This document shows, piece by piece, positions 34,411-45,928 of a DNA stretch of 64,000 nt. The notes below the pieces were generated by a model. That model was not told the DNA's origin. It did no database searches and worked only from the letters and a program-made list of their open reading frames with translations. Both the position numbers and the translations under genes were made by a program. Position 1 is the stretch's first letter. Every line of letters begins with the position of its first letter. This stretch comes from Seriola aureovittata (lineage: Eukaryota > Chordata > Actinopteri > Carangiformes > Carangidae): NCBI RefSeq assembly GCF_021018895.1, contig NC_079375.1, positions 12,990,732 through 13,054,731 on the forward strand. Reading direction: 5' to 3'.

Positions 34411-35938
34411 ATGGCGGGTTTGGAGCTGCTGTCTGACCAGGGATACCGTCTAGATGGACGAAAAGCCACCGAGCTGCGGAAGGTTCAGGCCCGTATGGGT
34501 GTGTTCGCTCAGGCGGACGGTTCTGCGTATCTAGAGCAGGGAAACACGAAGGCTCTGGCTGTGGTGTACGGTCCACATGAAGTAAGTAGCATGAATGGAG
34601 GGGTCGGTTAGCCAACTGTTCTAGCATAACATAAAATTTATGTAGCGAATGAGCGCAGCAGCTGCCACCTGCAATTTTTGTAAATCTCTGCAAAGTGTAA
34701 TTGAAGTAGGTTCATTACTGTGAGGTTAGAAAGGGCGTAGTTGTTTGCACGTATGTTTATCCGTGATCCAGATGAGCACGAAATGTCATTCAAAGTGAGT
34801 GAAAATCCAGTTAATATTTTGACGATGAAAAACACTTTGTTTAAAGCTGACCCAGAGAAAAACAAACTGAGATCAGACTAATCGGGATTATCACCAGACA
34901 TAATCCTACTTTAGTATTTTATGATCAGTCAAGTAATGAGTTACCAGAGCCCAAATAAATGTGTTATTAACTCATTGGTCTGACCACCACATTAGGGCTT
35001 GTCAACATTAAATACACAAAAGCATGTTCTTGGCCTACATCTGTTTTTCATGGTTTAGTTATAATGAAGGGAAATCTTAATGGTTCAGCACACAATGACA
35101 CTTTCTTCCAACTTTGAGGAAGTTTAGGGAGCGACAGAGCCCTGACCTCAACCCCATGCAACAGCTATGTGATGAACTTGAACATTGAAGCCTGGCTTTT
35201 CTGCGAGATGTCATGAGATGTTTCATGTTTGTCATCCCTAGATGCGAGGTTCACGCAGTCGCACTCTTCACGACCGGGCCGTTATCAACTGTCAGTACAG
35301 CATGGCCACATTCAGCACAGCAGAGAGGAAGAGGAGACCCCATGGGGATCGGAAGTCCACTGAGATGAGCCTCCACCTGAAGCAGACGTTTGAAGCTGCT
35401 GTGATGACCCAGCTCTACCCACGTTCTCAGATAGACATCTATGTCAAGGTCAGTAATTAGACTGTTGAACAGGGAGAAGCGGATTTGATGGGTTTACATG
35501 TACTTTTTGTGAGTTGATCGGTGTGATCTGATATTTTTGTTGTACTAAAGTTCTTTAAAAACTTTTCTTTCCAAACAGATTCTGCAGTCAGATGGAGGAA
35601 ACTACAGCGTGTGTGTGAATGCTGCCACTTTGGCAGTGATTGACGCCGGCATCCCCATGCGGGACTACGTATGTGCCTGCACTGTCGGGTTTGTGGATGA
35701 GACACCCCTCGCTGACCTTTGCTATGCAGAGGAAAGTGGAGGAGTGAGCTCTCTGGCCTTGGCACTGCTTCCCCGAGGTGGACAGATCGCTCTGCTGCAG
35801 ATGGACGCCAGACTACACCAGGATCACCTAGAGACTCTGATTGAAGCTGCCATGACAGCCTGTAAAGGTGTGAGCAAGGTGCTGGATGAGGTGGTGCGAC
35901 AGCATCTTCAAGAAGTGTCAGTGCTCACTGGAGAGTGA
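34411..35938 (+). CDS. exosc4: Exosome component 4 (RRP41, RNase PH-like subunit)
   Basis: Subunit of the six-member RNase PH ring of the RNA exosome, which degrades and trims RNA in nucleus and cytoplasm. In animals the ring has a structural and RNA-threading role while catalysis lies in DIS3 and EXOSC10. Three coding exons, 34411-34581, 35242-35448 and 35579-35938, are all in phase 0 and encode 245 aa, the same length as the human protein. The start MAGLELLSDQGYRLDGR matches the conserved N terminus; NTKALAVVYGPHE, TFSTAERKRRPHGDRKS, RSQIDIYVK and DAGIPMRDYVCACTVGF are conserved RNase PH blocks. The start codon is in a good context (AACATGG). Intron 1 (660 bases) carries a decayed transposase fragment. 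The gene lies tail-to-head between prkacb and gpaa1, and exosc4-gpaa1 adjacency is conserved with human. Confidence 0.96.
35040..35200 (+). mobile_element. Tc1/mariner transposase fragment in exosc4 intron 1
   Basis: From 35,135 the + strand reads QSPDLNPMQQLCDELEH and then a stop. This is a degraded form of the Tc1-family C-terminal signature (S-P-D-L-N-P-I-E-x-L-W), in which the third catalytic acidic residue should lie in the P-I-E block. Here that Glu is Gln, so the copy is inactive. Only this short piece is recognisable and terminal repeats were not found. It is unrelated in position to the larger Tc1 copy in sharpin. Confidence 0.65.
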
Positions 35939-36086
35939 TGTAGGGAGGAGGGGGAACATCTGGACTGTGTTTTTGGGTGCAGCCTGGAAATGTTATTTGA
36001 CTGTGAATGGAGAAGAATGATGGATTTTTTTTTATGCATTCATAGCAATTACTGTGTACCTTTTGTATATATGTAGTGAAGCTAAT

Positions 36087-36092
36087 AATAAA
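36087..36092 (+). terminator. Polyadenylation signal, exosc4
   Basis: AATAAA 149 bases after the exosc4 stop, within AATAATAAATATG, giving a short 3' UTR. T-rich sequence follows within 20-30 bases. Confidence 0.7.
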
Positions 36093-36099
36093 TATGTGA

Positions 36100-37048
36100 A
36101 CTCTGCATCCTTTCTTTGTTGCTTGTTTGTGGGTAGTTGAATTTATGTATTTATTCAAGTAGTTCAAGACATAATCCTTTTCCCAGTGCAAAAATGAATA
36201 CAAATGCTCACTTATTATTCAAATAACGAGCATATAAAGAGAGTGACAAATTAAAGGAAAAACTTGAATATGCTCTGGCCTTTACAGTCACCAGATCCCA
36301 ATTCAGCCTGATTTGCCATTTATAACTATCAAATTTATGTTATTAAAATTGCAGTGGATTGAGAATTTTAATGCACATAAACTAAGTTCTTTGGAAGGTC
36401 AATTTATTATTGAAATAATAACAATAATATTAATAACAACAATTATAATGATAATAACGACAATGAAGCAATTGATTGATGTGTCCAGTAAAATTCAAAG
36501 CTGTGGCTGTCTTATACCACATTTTTTAATTTAATTTTATTTTATTTTTCTGGACCGGATGTCAGTCCGCCACATTAATGTTCCCGCAGAAACAAGGAAA
36601 TTGAAAACATTTAGCAGCGGCTGCTGTGAATGAGCTCCACCTCTGCAGGTGGATGTGACCGGCTTTACACTGGAAAGAGGTATGTCTTCATACATATTAT
36701 GCGAAGTATTGAAAAATTAACCACGGAACCTTTAATAATCATTTCCCCTTCGCAGAGGGCGGCTGTTTTAAGCACTTCACCATCCAGCGAAGTTAGCCTG
36801 CTAGCTAACACAAGGCTAATCACAGCTGTCAAAAGATGCAGAGACAGAGGACGGCAGTAAACCCTCATAATGTCCCGACTCATATAAAGATAAAACCTAT
36901 GATATCCATGGTATCCAGTTTTGCGGCTGTCTGTCTCAGTGACAATTGATCTATAATTTGAAATAATAGTTACAGTTATTGCCTATGTGTGCTGCCTTCA
37001 GGGTCCAGTGTGTCTAGGCTTCAGCACTGTGTTACAGCCGACAACAAC
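36100..37048 (+). promoter_or_regulatory. exosc4-gpaa1 intergenic region and probable gpaa1 5' leader
   Basis: The first 400 bases are AT-rich, with ATAATAATAAC-type simple sequence near 36,410-36,460. At about 36,545-36,690 the composition becomes CpG-containing and ends in GGAAAGAG|GTATG, a good splice donor. This could be a non-coding first exon of gpaa1 spliced to an acceptor near 37,000 (CTTCAG). That is a proposal only; the promoter position is not resolved. Confidence 0.35.
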
Positions 37049-40000
37049 ATGGGGCTGCTGTCCGACCCAAACAGAAGACGGGCCCTGATCAGCCTGCTCA
37101 CCCGCCTCAATACCCCAATCTGGTGAGTTTTAGCATGAAACAATTCCTGCAAAGGCCCATGGGCTCAAGGGGTCAGAGCCAAAGTTGTAAGTGTGATTGT
37201 TATTCATTGTTGGCAAGTCAGTCAAGCAATCACACGTGGATGCAAAATGACCATTAAGAGACAAAATAACCGCAAAGAAACACAAATCGACAACTAAGAG
37301 ATGCAAACTGACCAGTTTTTGTTGTCTTGCTTCAGTCTGGGTGCCTTGCTTCTATGTATGAGGGGTGGGGGTCCCTTTACACTTCTGCAGGGGCCCATTG
37401 TATGATAACCCATTCATTGTTTGTAGTCACTGAAAAATTTAAATACCAAAGTTAAATGTTACATGCACAAGCAGATTTATCAGTTTAGTACAATACCCGC
37501 TGTGCACCTGTGTGTATACCTTATATGATTTCTGCCACTTCCACGTCTCTGTCTCAGTGTGGTCTGCTACATGGCGGGCGTGGCCTGGTTCATGGGTTTA
37601 GCTTTTGAGCCGTTCACTCTGCGGACATACATGTCAGAGAACGCCATGGGGTCTACCATGGTGGAGGAGCGGTTTCCAGCCGGGGAGAGGGCACTGGCCA
37701 CCGGCAGGGAGTTTGCGGCTCATAAGAAGAGAGCAGGGTAAGTTACATGCAGCTTCAATTAAAAAATTGTAGAAAGCCTGAAAATAATCTGGTGTTGGAG
37801 ATTGTGGAGGGTCTCATTTAGGACCATAACAAACAAAAGTCAGTGTTTAAATTTGTCATTCTAAGTCTTCTCAGAGTCTCACAGGATTTTAAAATTTTCC
37901 TTTCTGTTTCTGACTTTAGCCGCCATACTAAGTCCAATAGCATTTGCTGTTATGTTGTTTATCTGCAGTGGGATGCCTGTGGATTGGTTGGTGAAGACCA
38001 TGCGGGCTAGAGGGCTAGAAGTGTTTACCCAGAGCTTCTCTCGCACTCTTCCCTTTCCTGATGAAAACAAAGAGAGATATGTGAGTTTGTGATGGAAGAC
38101 TTGTTGCTTTTTTGTTATAAGGATGCCTCTCTGTTCACTTTTCTTTTCTTCCTCTTGGCAAGCAACTGACTGATTTTTGTTATTATCTTTTTGCATATTC
38201 TGTGTCTCTTCTTCATCTCACCTCGTCCTCAGATGGTGAAAGGCACAAATGTATATGGGATCCTTCGGGCGCCTAGAGCTCCACGCACTGAAGCCCTGGT
38301 GCTGAGTGCTCCCTGCAGCCCGGGCGATAACAACAACCAGGCTGTGGGACTGCTGCTTGGTTTGGCACACTACTTCAGGAGTGAGTTCAGCTCCCACTGT
38401 CTTCTCCCAGCCTGTGTTGTATCTGTATAACACCACAGTGTAACTGCATGCAGTGCTGTCACTATGTCACTAAGTCACTATACTGGATAGTTGGTGCATT
38501 TCATCCTCCAGTTCTTCAGTTTGTGTTTCAGTTCCATCTCTTGTTTAATGACTGCTGTTTTCCTCAATAGATCAGATTTTCTGGGCCAAGGACATCATCT
38601 TCCTCGTGAATGAGCATGATCTGATTGGTATGCAGGCTTGGCTGGAGGGCTACCACCACACCAACACTACAGGTGATCACCTGCTTTCACCCATTAACAA
38701 ACCACATCAACAAGAACAGTGAATTTCTCTGTTAACTTTTCTTCTGCAATACCAATTGTAATGGTTCCTCTAGGAATGGACTGGTCCCCGCTGCAGGGCC
38801 GCGGTGGTTCAATCCAGGCAGCTCTGTCCCTGGAGCTCAGCAGTGATGTTGTCACCAGTTTGGACCTAGTACTGGAAGGCCTCAACGGCCAGTTACCCAA
38901 TCTGGATTTAGCCAACCTCTTCTATGCCTTCTGCCAGAAGATAGGAGTCCTTTGCACCATCCAGGGCAAGGTAAAGTCTTCTTAACACCTCTCTTAACAC
39001 ATTTTCTCTTTTCTCATGTGTTTGGTGAAGACATTGGTGATGACCCTGATGTATGACAGGTCATATTCAGATTTGATCTGTTTCTGTAGCTGCAGAGGAA
39101 TGACTGGGACAGTGTGTCTGGCTACAGCCACGCAGTCAAGACCATGATGCTGATGGTGATGAAGCAGGCCAGTGGACGACCTTGGGGGGACCACGGCCTG
39201 TTCCTGCGTTATCACATCGAGGCTGCCACCATCAAGGGCGTCAATAGCTTCCGCCAGTACAAGACTGATACTACCACTATTGGCAGGTCAGAGCAAGTGT
39301 CTACTGCCTTTTGCTTGATGTACTTTATTTTCTAGATTACACATATTTATAAGCTGACAACTGCTGCTTTTGTCCTGATCAATATCCTTTAGGCTTCTGG
39401 AAGGGATGTATCGTAAGCTGAATAATCTCCTGGAGCGCCTGCACCAGTCCTACTTCTTCTACCTTATGCCGTCACTCTCTCACTTTGTCTCTATTGGTTA
39501 CTACATGCCTGCTTTCGGCCTGCTAGCCGTCATCCTGCTGCTTCGCGTATCCTTTAATAATTATTTTACTTACAGTTTGTCTGGTTTAGATTACATGTTA
39601 AAATTATGACTTTTGGCATTGCTGTTGACATGTGCTTGATTGCCAGACTTTCCCTTGACAATTCTACAGGCCTTGGACCTGTGGGTTCAACTTTCGACTC
39701 CACCACCAAGAACAGAAGATGGAGTTGTTGACATTGAACAGGTGAGACACATGCATCCCATCAGCGTGGCAGATATTGAAGTGTTTACATGGCTTGAGTT
39801 GATAAATCAGCACTTTAATAAAATCTGCTTCCTCTCAGCAGTCCAGTCCAGGAGTGCTGTCTGTGTTGACTCCTCTGGTGATCAGCCACCTGACCGGAGT
39901 GGCTCTGTACACACTGCCAATCCGTTTTCAGGAGATGGCTGGTGAACACTTCCCGGTGTCAGAGACTGAGGCTGTGGTTCTGACAGCTATTGCTGTTTAC

Positions 40001-41132
40001 ACAGCAGGGCTGGCTTTGCCTCATAACACACACAGGTAAGTACTGTCACCTGCAGCACACCTCGGATTTTATGATTTTTCTTTTTATATGGTTTTAATGC
40101 TTTTTGGACTTAAAAACGGCATTACTCGTTATGATATACAATATTCTGAGTTGTCTGTGCAGTGTGTTATGTACAAGGAAATCCTGTTACACACCGAATC
40201 AGAAAAACATGCGAGTACAATGTCAAAGCAGAACACTGCACCCAAATTTCCCACTTAGTGTGTGACAGTGAAGTACACATGCAGATACATGTAAGTGTTA
40301 TGCAGCCTTGCATATCCTGTGTATGACCTCATTCTTGATATAATCTGTTCCCAAATCTTATTTTAACCATCTCAGATTTTAACTATATGTTTTTATACAT
40401 TTACAAACTTCAAAGGTTTACAAAGGGCGATGAACAACCACAGGTTTTGAAATTATTCCTGACCGTCACGTCACAAGCTTAAAATCCTATTGACCCCGTA
40501 TTTGAGGAGCTGAAAATGACCAAATAACAATTAAGTTGAGACAGTGGGAAACTTGCGCAACTTTAAGGTCACCGTGATGCAGGAGAGTGAAGTGTTCGTC
40601 GTGCTGTTTGTTGCAGATTCCTGTCAGGTGAGGGGACGGAGCAGGGCTGGAGAGTGCTGAAGCTGGTCGCGGTGCTGTACCTGGCTGTGCTGCTGGGTTG
40701 CACCGCCCTCATCAACTTCTCCCTGGGCTTCATCCTGGCTCTCACCCTGGTGCCTGTGGCTGCCTTCGTCACACCCCACATCCCAAAGTAAGAAACGCAC
40801 ATAGATGCTTAGTGAGATGTAACTCTGTACCGTTGTATGTTACTCACATGGAAGTAATACTTAACTCTTCTTCTTCTTCTCCCCTAAGAGTTCTGTCAGC
40901 CTTCATCTTGGTCGTCCTCAGCCCAGCCTGCACGCTCCTCTTTTCTGTCTTTTTCTTCCAAGAGCTACAGGAAATGCCCATCAGCTTCCTGGAGGGTTGG
41001 TTGCTCTACCTGTCAGTCATCTCGCAGGGCATCCTGGACCACTCCCTGTACGGCTCTCTGGTCTACCCACTCATAGCCCTGCTGGTCTATCCTTGCTGGC
41101 TGCTTTTCTGGAACATCCTCTTCTGGAAGTAG
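37049..41132 (+). CDS. gpaa1: GPI transamidase subunit GPAA1
   Basis: ER-membrane subunit of the GPI transamidase complex (with PIGK, PIGT, PIGS, PIGU), which attaches preassembled GPI anchors to protein C termini. Twelve exons join in phase to about 615 aa (human 621): 37049-37122, 37558-37737, 37969-38080, 38233-38380, 38571-38672, 38774-38970, 39090-39286, 39393-39546, 39670-39741, 39839-40035, 40617-40787, 40889-41132. Conserved blocks are the start [77 protein letters not shown] and the end [13 protein letters not shown]. One hydrophobic segment near residues 25-45 is followed by a large luminal domain and, from about residue 365, several membrane helices. The acceptor of exon 10 is a CAGCAG tandem, so one Gln is optional. 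The gene follows exosc4 by 1.1 kb and converges with sharpin. Confidence 0.96.
37145..37405 (+). repeat. Dispersed repeat with degenerate AAATGACC/AAGAGACA units, gpaa1 intron 1
   Basis: The block runs from 'aaaggcccatgggctcaagg' to 'gcaggggcccattgtatg'. Between them are degenerate units built on 'caaaatgaccattaagagac', 'caaaataaccgcaaagaaac' and 'acaactaagagatgcaaact', then 'gtcttgcttcagtctgggtg'. I recognise this as a recurrent fish interspersed repeat with a minisatellite-like core; name unknown. It fills most of the 435-base intron 1. Confidence 0.5.
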
Positions 41133-41671
41133 ATGCCAGTCATGCGGAACCACTGAAGGCTTTCATGGGGAGAGAAACCCTCTGAGGTGTTCTCAGGTTT
41201 GCCTTCAGCCAGGGGAATATGAAGAATGACAGTTAAATCCACTGGAGAGATCGGAAGTCGACTTGGAAAGTGCAGAGACCCTCTTTTTTTTTTTTTTTGA
41301 CATTTTGTTGGTATTTTAGTATCAACTCCAAGTATTTCATTCTTAAAACAGTGAAGAAAAATCAGATGTTCTTGATAAACTAAGCAGAACGGACTGTTTT
41401 TTTTTACATCTCATTTACAAATAACTAAGTGGAATAGGGGACGAGCTTTTCGCAAGTAACGATAAATGTCATGTTTGGGTTGCTTTCTGTAAAAAAAAAA
41501 AAAAAAAACTAAACAAAAAAACTATTTGGTTTAAGATTTTTGTTTGTGATACATAAGGAAAACTACTGCACTGTTTTATGTTTCATTTTTTTTCGGGCAG
41601 GATTGTAATGATGGAAGAAGTTGAGACAGTACCAACATAGATTATTCTAAGAGTAAACAGTGGTGAAACAG

Positions 41672-41677
41672 AATAAA
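41672..41677 (+). terminator. Proximal polyadenylation signal, gpaa1
   Basis: AATAAA 540 bases after the gpaa1 stop. A distal AATAAA at 42,356-42,361, followed by T/G-rich sequence, would extend the UTR across the inverted-repeat element at 41,709-42,246. Confidence 0.6.
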
Positions 41678-41708
41678 CCAATTGGCTGGTTGATTGTCTG
41701 CATCCTTT

Positions 41709-42246
41709 AAAGGATAACCCTGAGATTTTTTAACCTGGGCCTTTTTCCCTTCATGGTTTTGGGTGTAAATGATTGATATGGAGAAAAATCAGTGCACTAT
41801 TGAGCAAGAATGGGGGCAAAGTACCCCATTCTATAGCTAAACAGCTGCTGCAATGTAAACAAAAGGACGTTTGGTCTGCGTCAAAGTACATCCACTTTAA
41901 GTGCTTGTTTTTGCCACTGACAGGTTCAGACTGTTATAAGTGCCTGACAGCATTATGGATAGGATTCCTACTGAGATGCAGCTTTTTGTTAAAGGCCAGA
42001 AACGGTCGTTACATTGCTTGTTCAAAAGACACCAGACTCCATTGACAGGAATAGAAATCGCTGCCTCGATTGCATGACTTTCAGTAATGAAGTGTTCAGA
42101 CCCTTTAAGTAAAAGTATCAACACAATAACAAATAAGCTAATCGATCAAGGCAGCTCAATAATGGACCCATTGCAAAGATTTTTGCCCATTTTACACTCA
42201 AACTTGGAAAAATAAGGCCCAGGTTATAGAAAACTCTTTATCCTTT
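41709..42246. mobile_element. MITE-like inverted-repeat element in gpaa1 3' UTR
   Basis: The left end, AAAGGATAACC, leads about 17 bases later to TAACCTGGGCC. The right end is its inverse: GGCCCAGGTTAT, then TTATCCTTT. This gives imperfect terminal inverted repeats of about 30 bases around a 538-base AT-rich, non-coding body. I also recognise the 'aacctgggcc' end as recurrent in percomorph genomes. No clear target duplication is visible. It lies between the proximal and distal gpaa1 poly(A) signals, so only the long transcript would carry it. Confidence 0.6.
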
Positions 42247-42361
42247 ATGATGTTTATACACCTGTGTCTGAACAAGCCATCGCTGCGTCTAATGTTTTAT
42301 ACTTGTTTTGATAACTGTCTCTGAAACATGTTTATTTTATATTTATGAATGCCAAAATAAA

Positions 42362-43330
42362 AGACTGGAAAAGTATGGCTGCTGTGTTTGGAGCGTGATA
42401 CTTCCCTGTATATTACTGCGCTTGCATACAACCTCAAAACTAAGGAACTGATATTTACTTCAAAGTTTAATTCAAAAACATTGTACAAAGACAAAATCTG
42501 GAATATTAGCAACACAACCAGCTGCATTTATACAACTTAAGACTTGAGCCTGCTACAAACTGAATAACATCAAAAAAGGGTGAAGTTTAGTGATTTAGTG
42601 TATCGGCTCTGTAAGGCAGTACTGAGATTATTAAATCCTGTTCATGTTAACCTTCTGTTGGAAAACTCGGGATCACTGAAGTAATTAAGATAAAATTAAC
42701 TGGGAAGCATGAATGTCTACAAATGTTTTTGCCAATTAGTCTAGTAGAGAGAGAGATATTTTGCAAGATATGTGAAAAATCTAACCCGCCGGCGGCGCTA
42801 TAGGAAAAGTTGGCTATCAACAAAGTCCTCAGGTGACATTGTCTGAACTCAAATTCATTGCAATCCATCTCATTGAAATATTTCAGTCTGGAGCAAAGCG
42901 GTGGATCAACCAACAGAATCAAGAGCCAGGCTGCTCACAAGACAAAAAATTGCTAATTCATGTTCACACTGAAAGTCACAAACATGTTTAGAGCCACAAT
43001 TTGTCCATCAATCAGTGTATCTTAGAAAAATAGATCAATAGGTGGATCAACAGGATTTCTTTAGTCCCATTATGTTTATTCAGCTAATGTAAGTTTTTAC
43101 AGTATTATGTACTGAAAACAGATCATTCCATTTCTGTCACAGCTCAGAGGGAATCGAGTAAAATTAGATCTGCTGCTAAAATGTACATCAATTACTCAAT
43201 GCATCTTGTTAAAAATAATACACTTAATACAATGTTATAAAAAAATAAAAGCACTTGACAACCCTGTAAATGCAACATTACTTCTGTTCATTTTCCATGG
43301 CTTTTTTTTTTATTTTTTTTTTTATTTCCA
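42362..43330. other. Convergent interval between gpaa1 and sharpin
   Basis: AT-rich sequence without a supported gene, containing the 3' ends of both genes. On the minus strand, TTTATT on the + strand near 43,307-43,325 and near 43,073 supplies candidate AATAAA signals for sharpin. The short frames here have no domain. Confidence 0.4.
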
Positions 43331-43513
43331 ACATTTTGGCTCCAACAGATGACACACTTGAACAGAACAGGGTATTGCACAAGGCTTCACCTTTCCTCTC
43401 ATTTCACAGTTGGCAGAAACTGAAAGGGCGACATTCCCTCAACTTCCGCTGCAATCAAATGCCAAGAACTTACATCATTCTCTCTCCCTTAAAATAAATA
43501 TAGGCCGTCTGTG

Positions 43514-43542
43514 TTTTTTTTTTTTTTTTTTCACCACACGCA

Positions 43543-43589
<47 letters not shown>
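43514..43589. repeat. T-run plus (CACG)n(CA)n compound microsatellite
   Basis: About 18 T bases, then about 6 CACG units and about 14 CA units. It lies some 290-360 bases beyond the sharpin stop, within its probable 3' UTR if polyadenylation occurs near 43,310. CACG units decaying to CACA are typical CpG loss. Confidence 0.95.
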
Positions 43590-43591
<2 letters not shown>

Positions 43592-43873
43592 CCTGTAAAA
43601 TAAATAAGGTCTGGCCAAATTCAGATGTATGTCATGGTCATGTCCATAAAATTGGTCTAAGCTGACGCTGCAGTTCATCGTCTGTGCCTCGACCATCATC
43701 TGAGCCTCTGTGTCATGCTACGATGCTTCAAACGCTCCCGTCTTCAGCAGCCAGCCCGCTGCCAGAGGACTCTCAGTGCACTTGACAGTCTTGATGTGAG
43801 TATTTTGTCAACATGTATGTGTATGTGTGTGTAAGTGAGTGAGAAATTGCAACTAGACCGTGATGATGGGCAG

Positions 43874-45881
43874 TCAGCTGCTGCTTAAACCAGACTCTCC
43901 CCGGTCCTCTCTCCTTCCTTTCTCCTTTGTGAGAGATGGGGGAAAAAAAAAAAAAGAAAAAAGGAGCGAGTGACTGTCACTGAGGGGAAATGTTAAGGAG
44001 TTGTAGTAGAAGGGTATTGATTGTGAGATATCATGCAGTACCTGCTGGATGTGTGTGTCGGGTCTGGCTGTAGCGCAGATTTCGCAGCCCGGACGAGACG
44101 GTTTGTTGATGAAAGTGCACGAGGGACAATCCCACTCTGTCTGCTGAGAGGAGAAAAGTTGATACAGATTTAGAGGGCCAATTTAGATTTGGGGTAACTT
44201 TTCTATTCTGCCTACTTATGAAGAGTCAAACAGCTCATGGATACAGCATCTTTTTAACTATCTTTAAATAATTAGACGCCTATAGGATCCCGTAGCTGAT
44301 TTTTTGTAAAGATAATGAGAAATTAAATTATAAACTGTATAAACTGGTCACATACCTGTGTTTTACTGGCTTTGGTGGTGTGATCATTCAGTTGCAGATT
44401 CTCTATGTCAAGAGCATCTTTAATATCACCTGATCTATCGCTTCCTCCACCTGTGCTCCCTGAAGTTGACAAAAACAGCAACAAACAATGAGTCGGAAAA
44501 TATTCAGACAGTGCCACATTTCTGGTGCGGTCTCTGTACTGTGACTGTTTACATCCATATCAGATGTTGGAGGGAAGTACTGAAAAAAAAATGTTACAGG
44601 TTATAGACAAACAACGCTAAAAAAACACAGTATTTTCAGTATTTTCTTGTCTATATTAACTCATGAATATGTAGCACGCTGTGGGAGTTGCAGCCTTTTT
44701 TCGATTAGAACAGTTCGCGTGAACCTAAACGAAATCATCTTATTTAAAATTTGATTACAAATCTTTTGCAGGTTATGACTGACTGAAGTCTCTAATCCAT
44801 AGGAATCACCAAACACTTAATATCTCTGCTCTGCTGAGGTCCTGCTGGGTTCAGGTGCTGTTCGTTTCTGGATATTTTTGATCGCAAATTAATCGTATGA
44901 TCAGATGATTGAGGTCAGGTGACTAAATGCTCAGAAGATTGCAGTGTTTGGCTCTAAAACTCTCCTTTCCTTCTTTGGCTGTATGTTAAGGTCACTGTCC
45001 GGCTGCCTTGTCTGGGGGACTGTATGAAAATGGGTGTCATCATCACCCTTGAACACCCTTATAGCTAAAAGGCAGCATTTTCTGCCTGAGGTGTGATGGC
45101 AGATAATTATCAAACTGACCCTGGTTGTTGTGGGGTAGCCTTGAGGGTAGGGTGCTGTAACCCCTCCAATCTTGGGAGGTGGGTCCATTGCCTGGGGGGA
45201 GAGGTGGGGCGAGGAGGGCGCTCTCCAGATCCTGCTGGAACAGCTGGCGGGTAATACGGGCCTGTCGGGCAGAGATCAGGTAGAGGTACGCTGTGTCACC
45301 GTCCTTCTGCACCCCGTAGGACGCTAATGACCTCGGCTCGGTGCACAAACACTGACCAATCACCCAGCGCTGCACGCGAGGATGGAAACCGTACTCGAGA
45401 AACACCTAAAGAAGAAGAAGAAGAAGAAGAAGAACAACAACAACAACAACAACAACAGGAGTCAGGGCAGCTGCAAAAGCTACTACGTGATGTTCTTATT
45501 CCATTATTGATAGTCTTCTAACCTGTTGCTTGAGTGCAGCCACAGTCATGTAGGGAAACACTTTCACTGTGACGCAGCAGGATGACGAGACATCCTCCAC
45601 TACCACAGATAAACTGCAACACAGATTGGGCACTGTTAGCACACCCCCGATGCGGAACACCTATCAGCCGCCATGGCCTTGACTAAATCTCACCTAATCT
45701 CTCCGTCTGCGTAGTTCTTTTCAGAGAGTTGAATGGTCAGCGCTGCTTTTTGGCGAGCCAGAGCCGACGCGTGTTGGGAAGCTGCTTGAGTGTCACCTGC
45801 TTCAATCGCCCTGGTGAGCTCCAAACACAGCTCCTCTACAAACAACGAGGCAGTGATCAGAAGCGATATTTCTGGAGCACG

Positions 45882-45928
<47 letters not shown>

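Noticed and set aside
34232..34693. 153-codon minus-strand frame over exosc4 exon 1
   Set aside because: It is the antisense shadow of a strongly conserved coding exon and its translation resembles nothing.
42647..42922. 91-codon minus-strand frame between gpaa1 and sharpin
   Set aside because: No homology and no splice context; lies beyond the sharpin stop and probable poly(A) sites.
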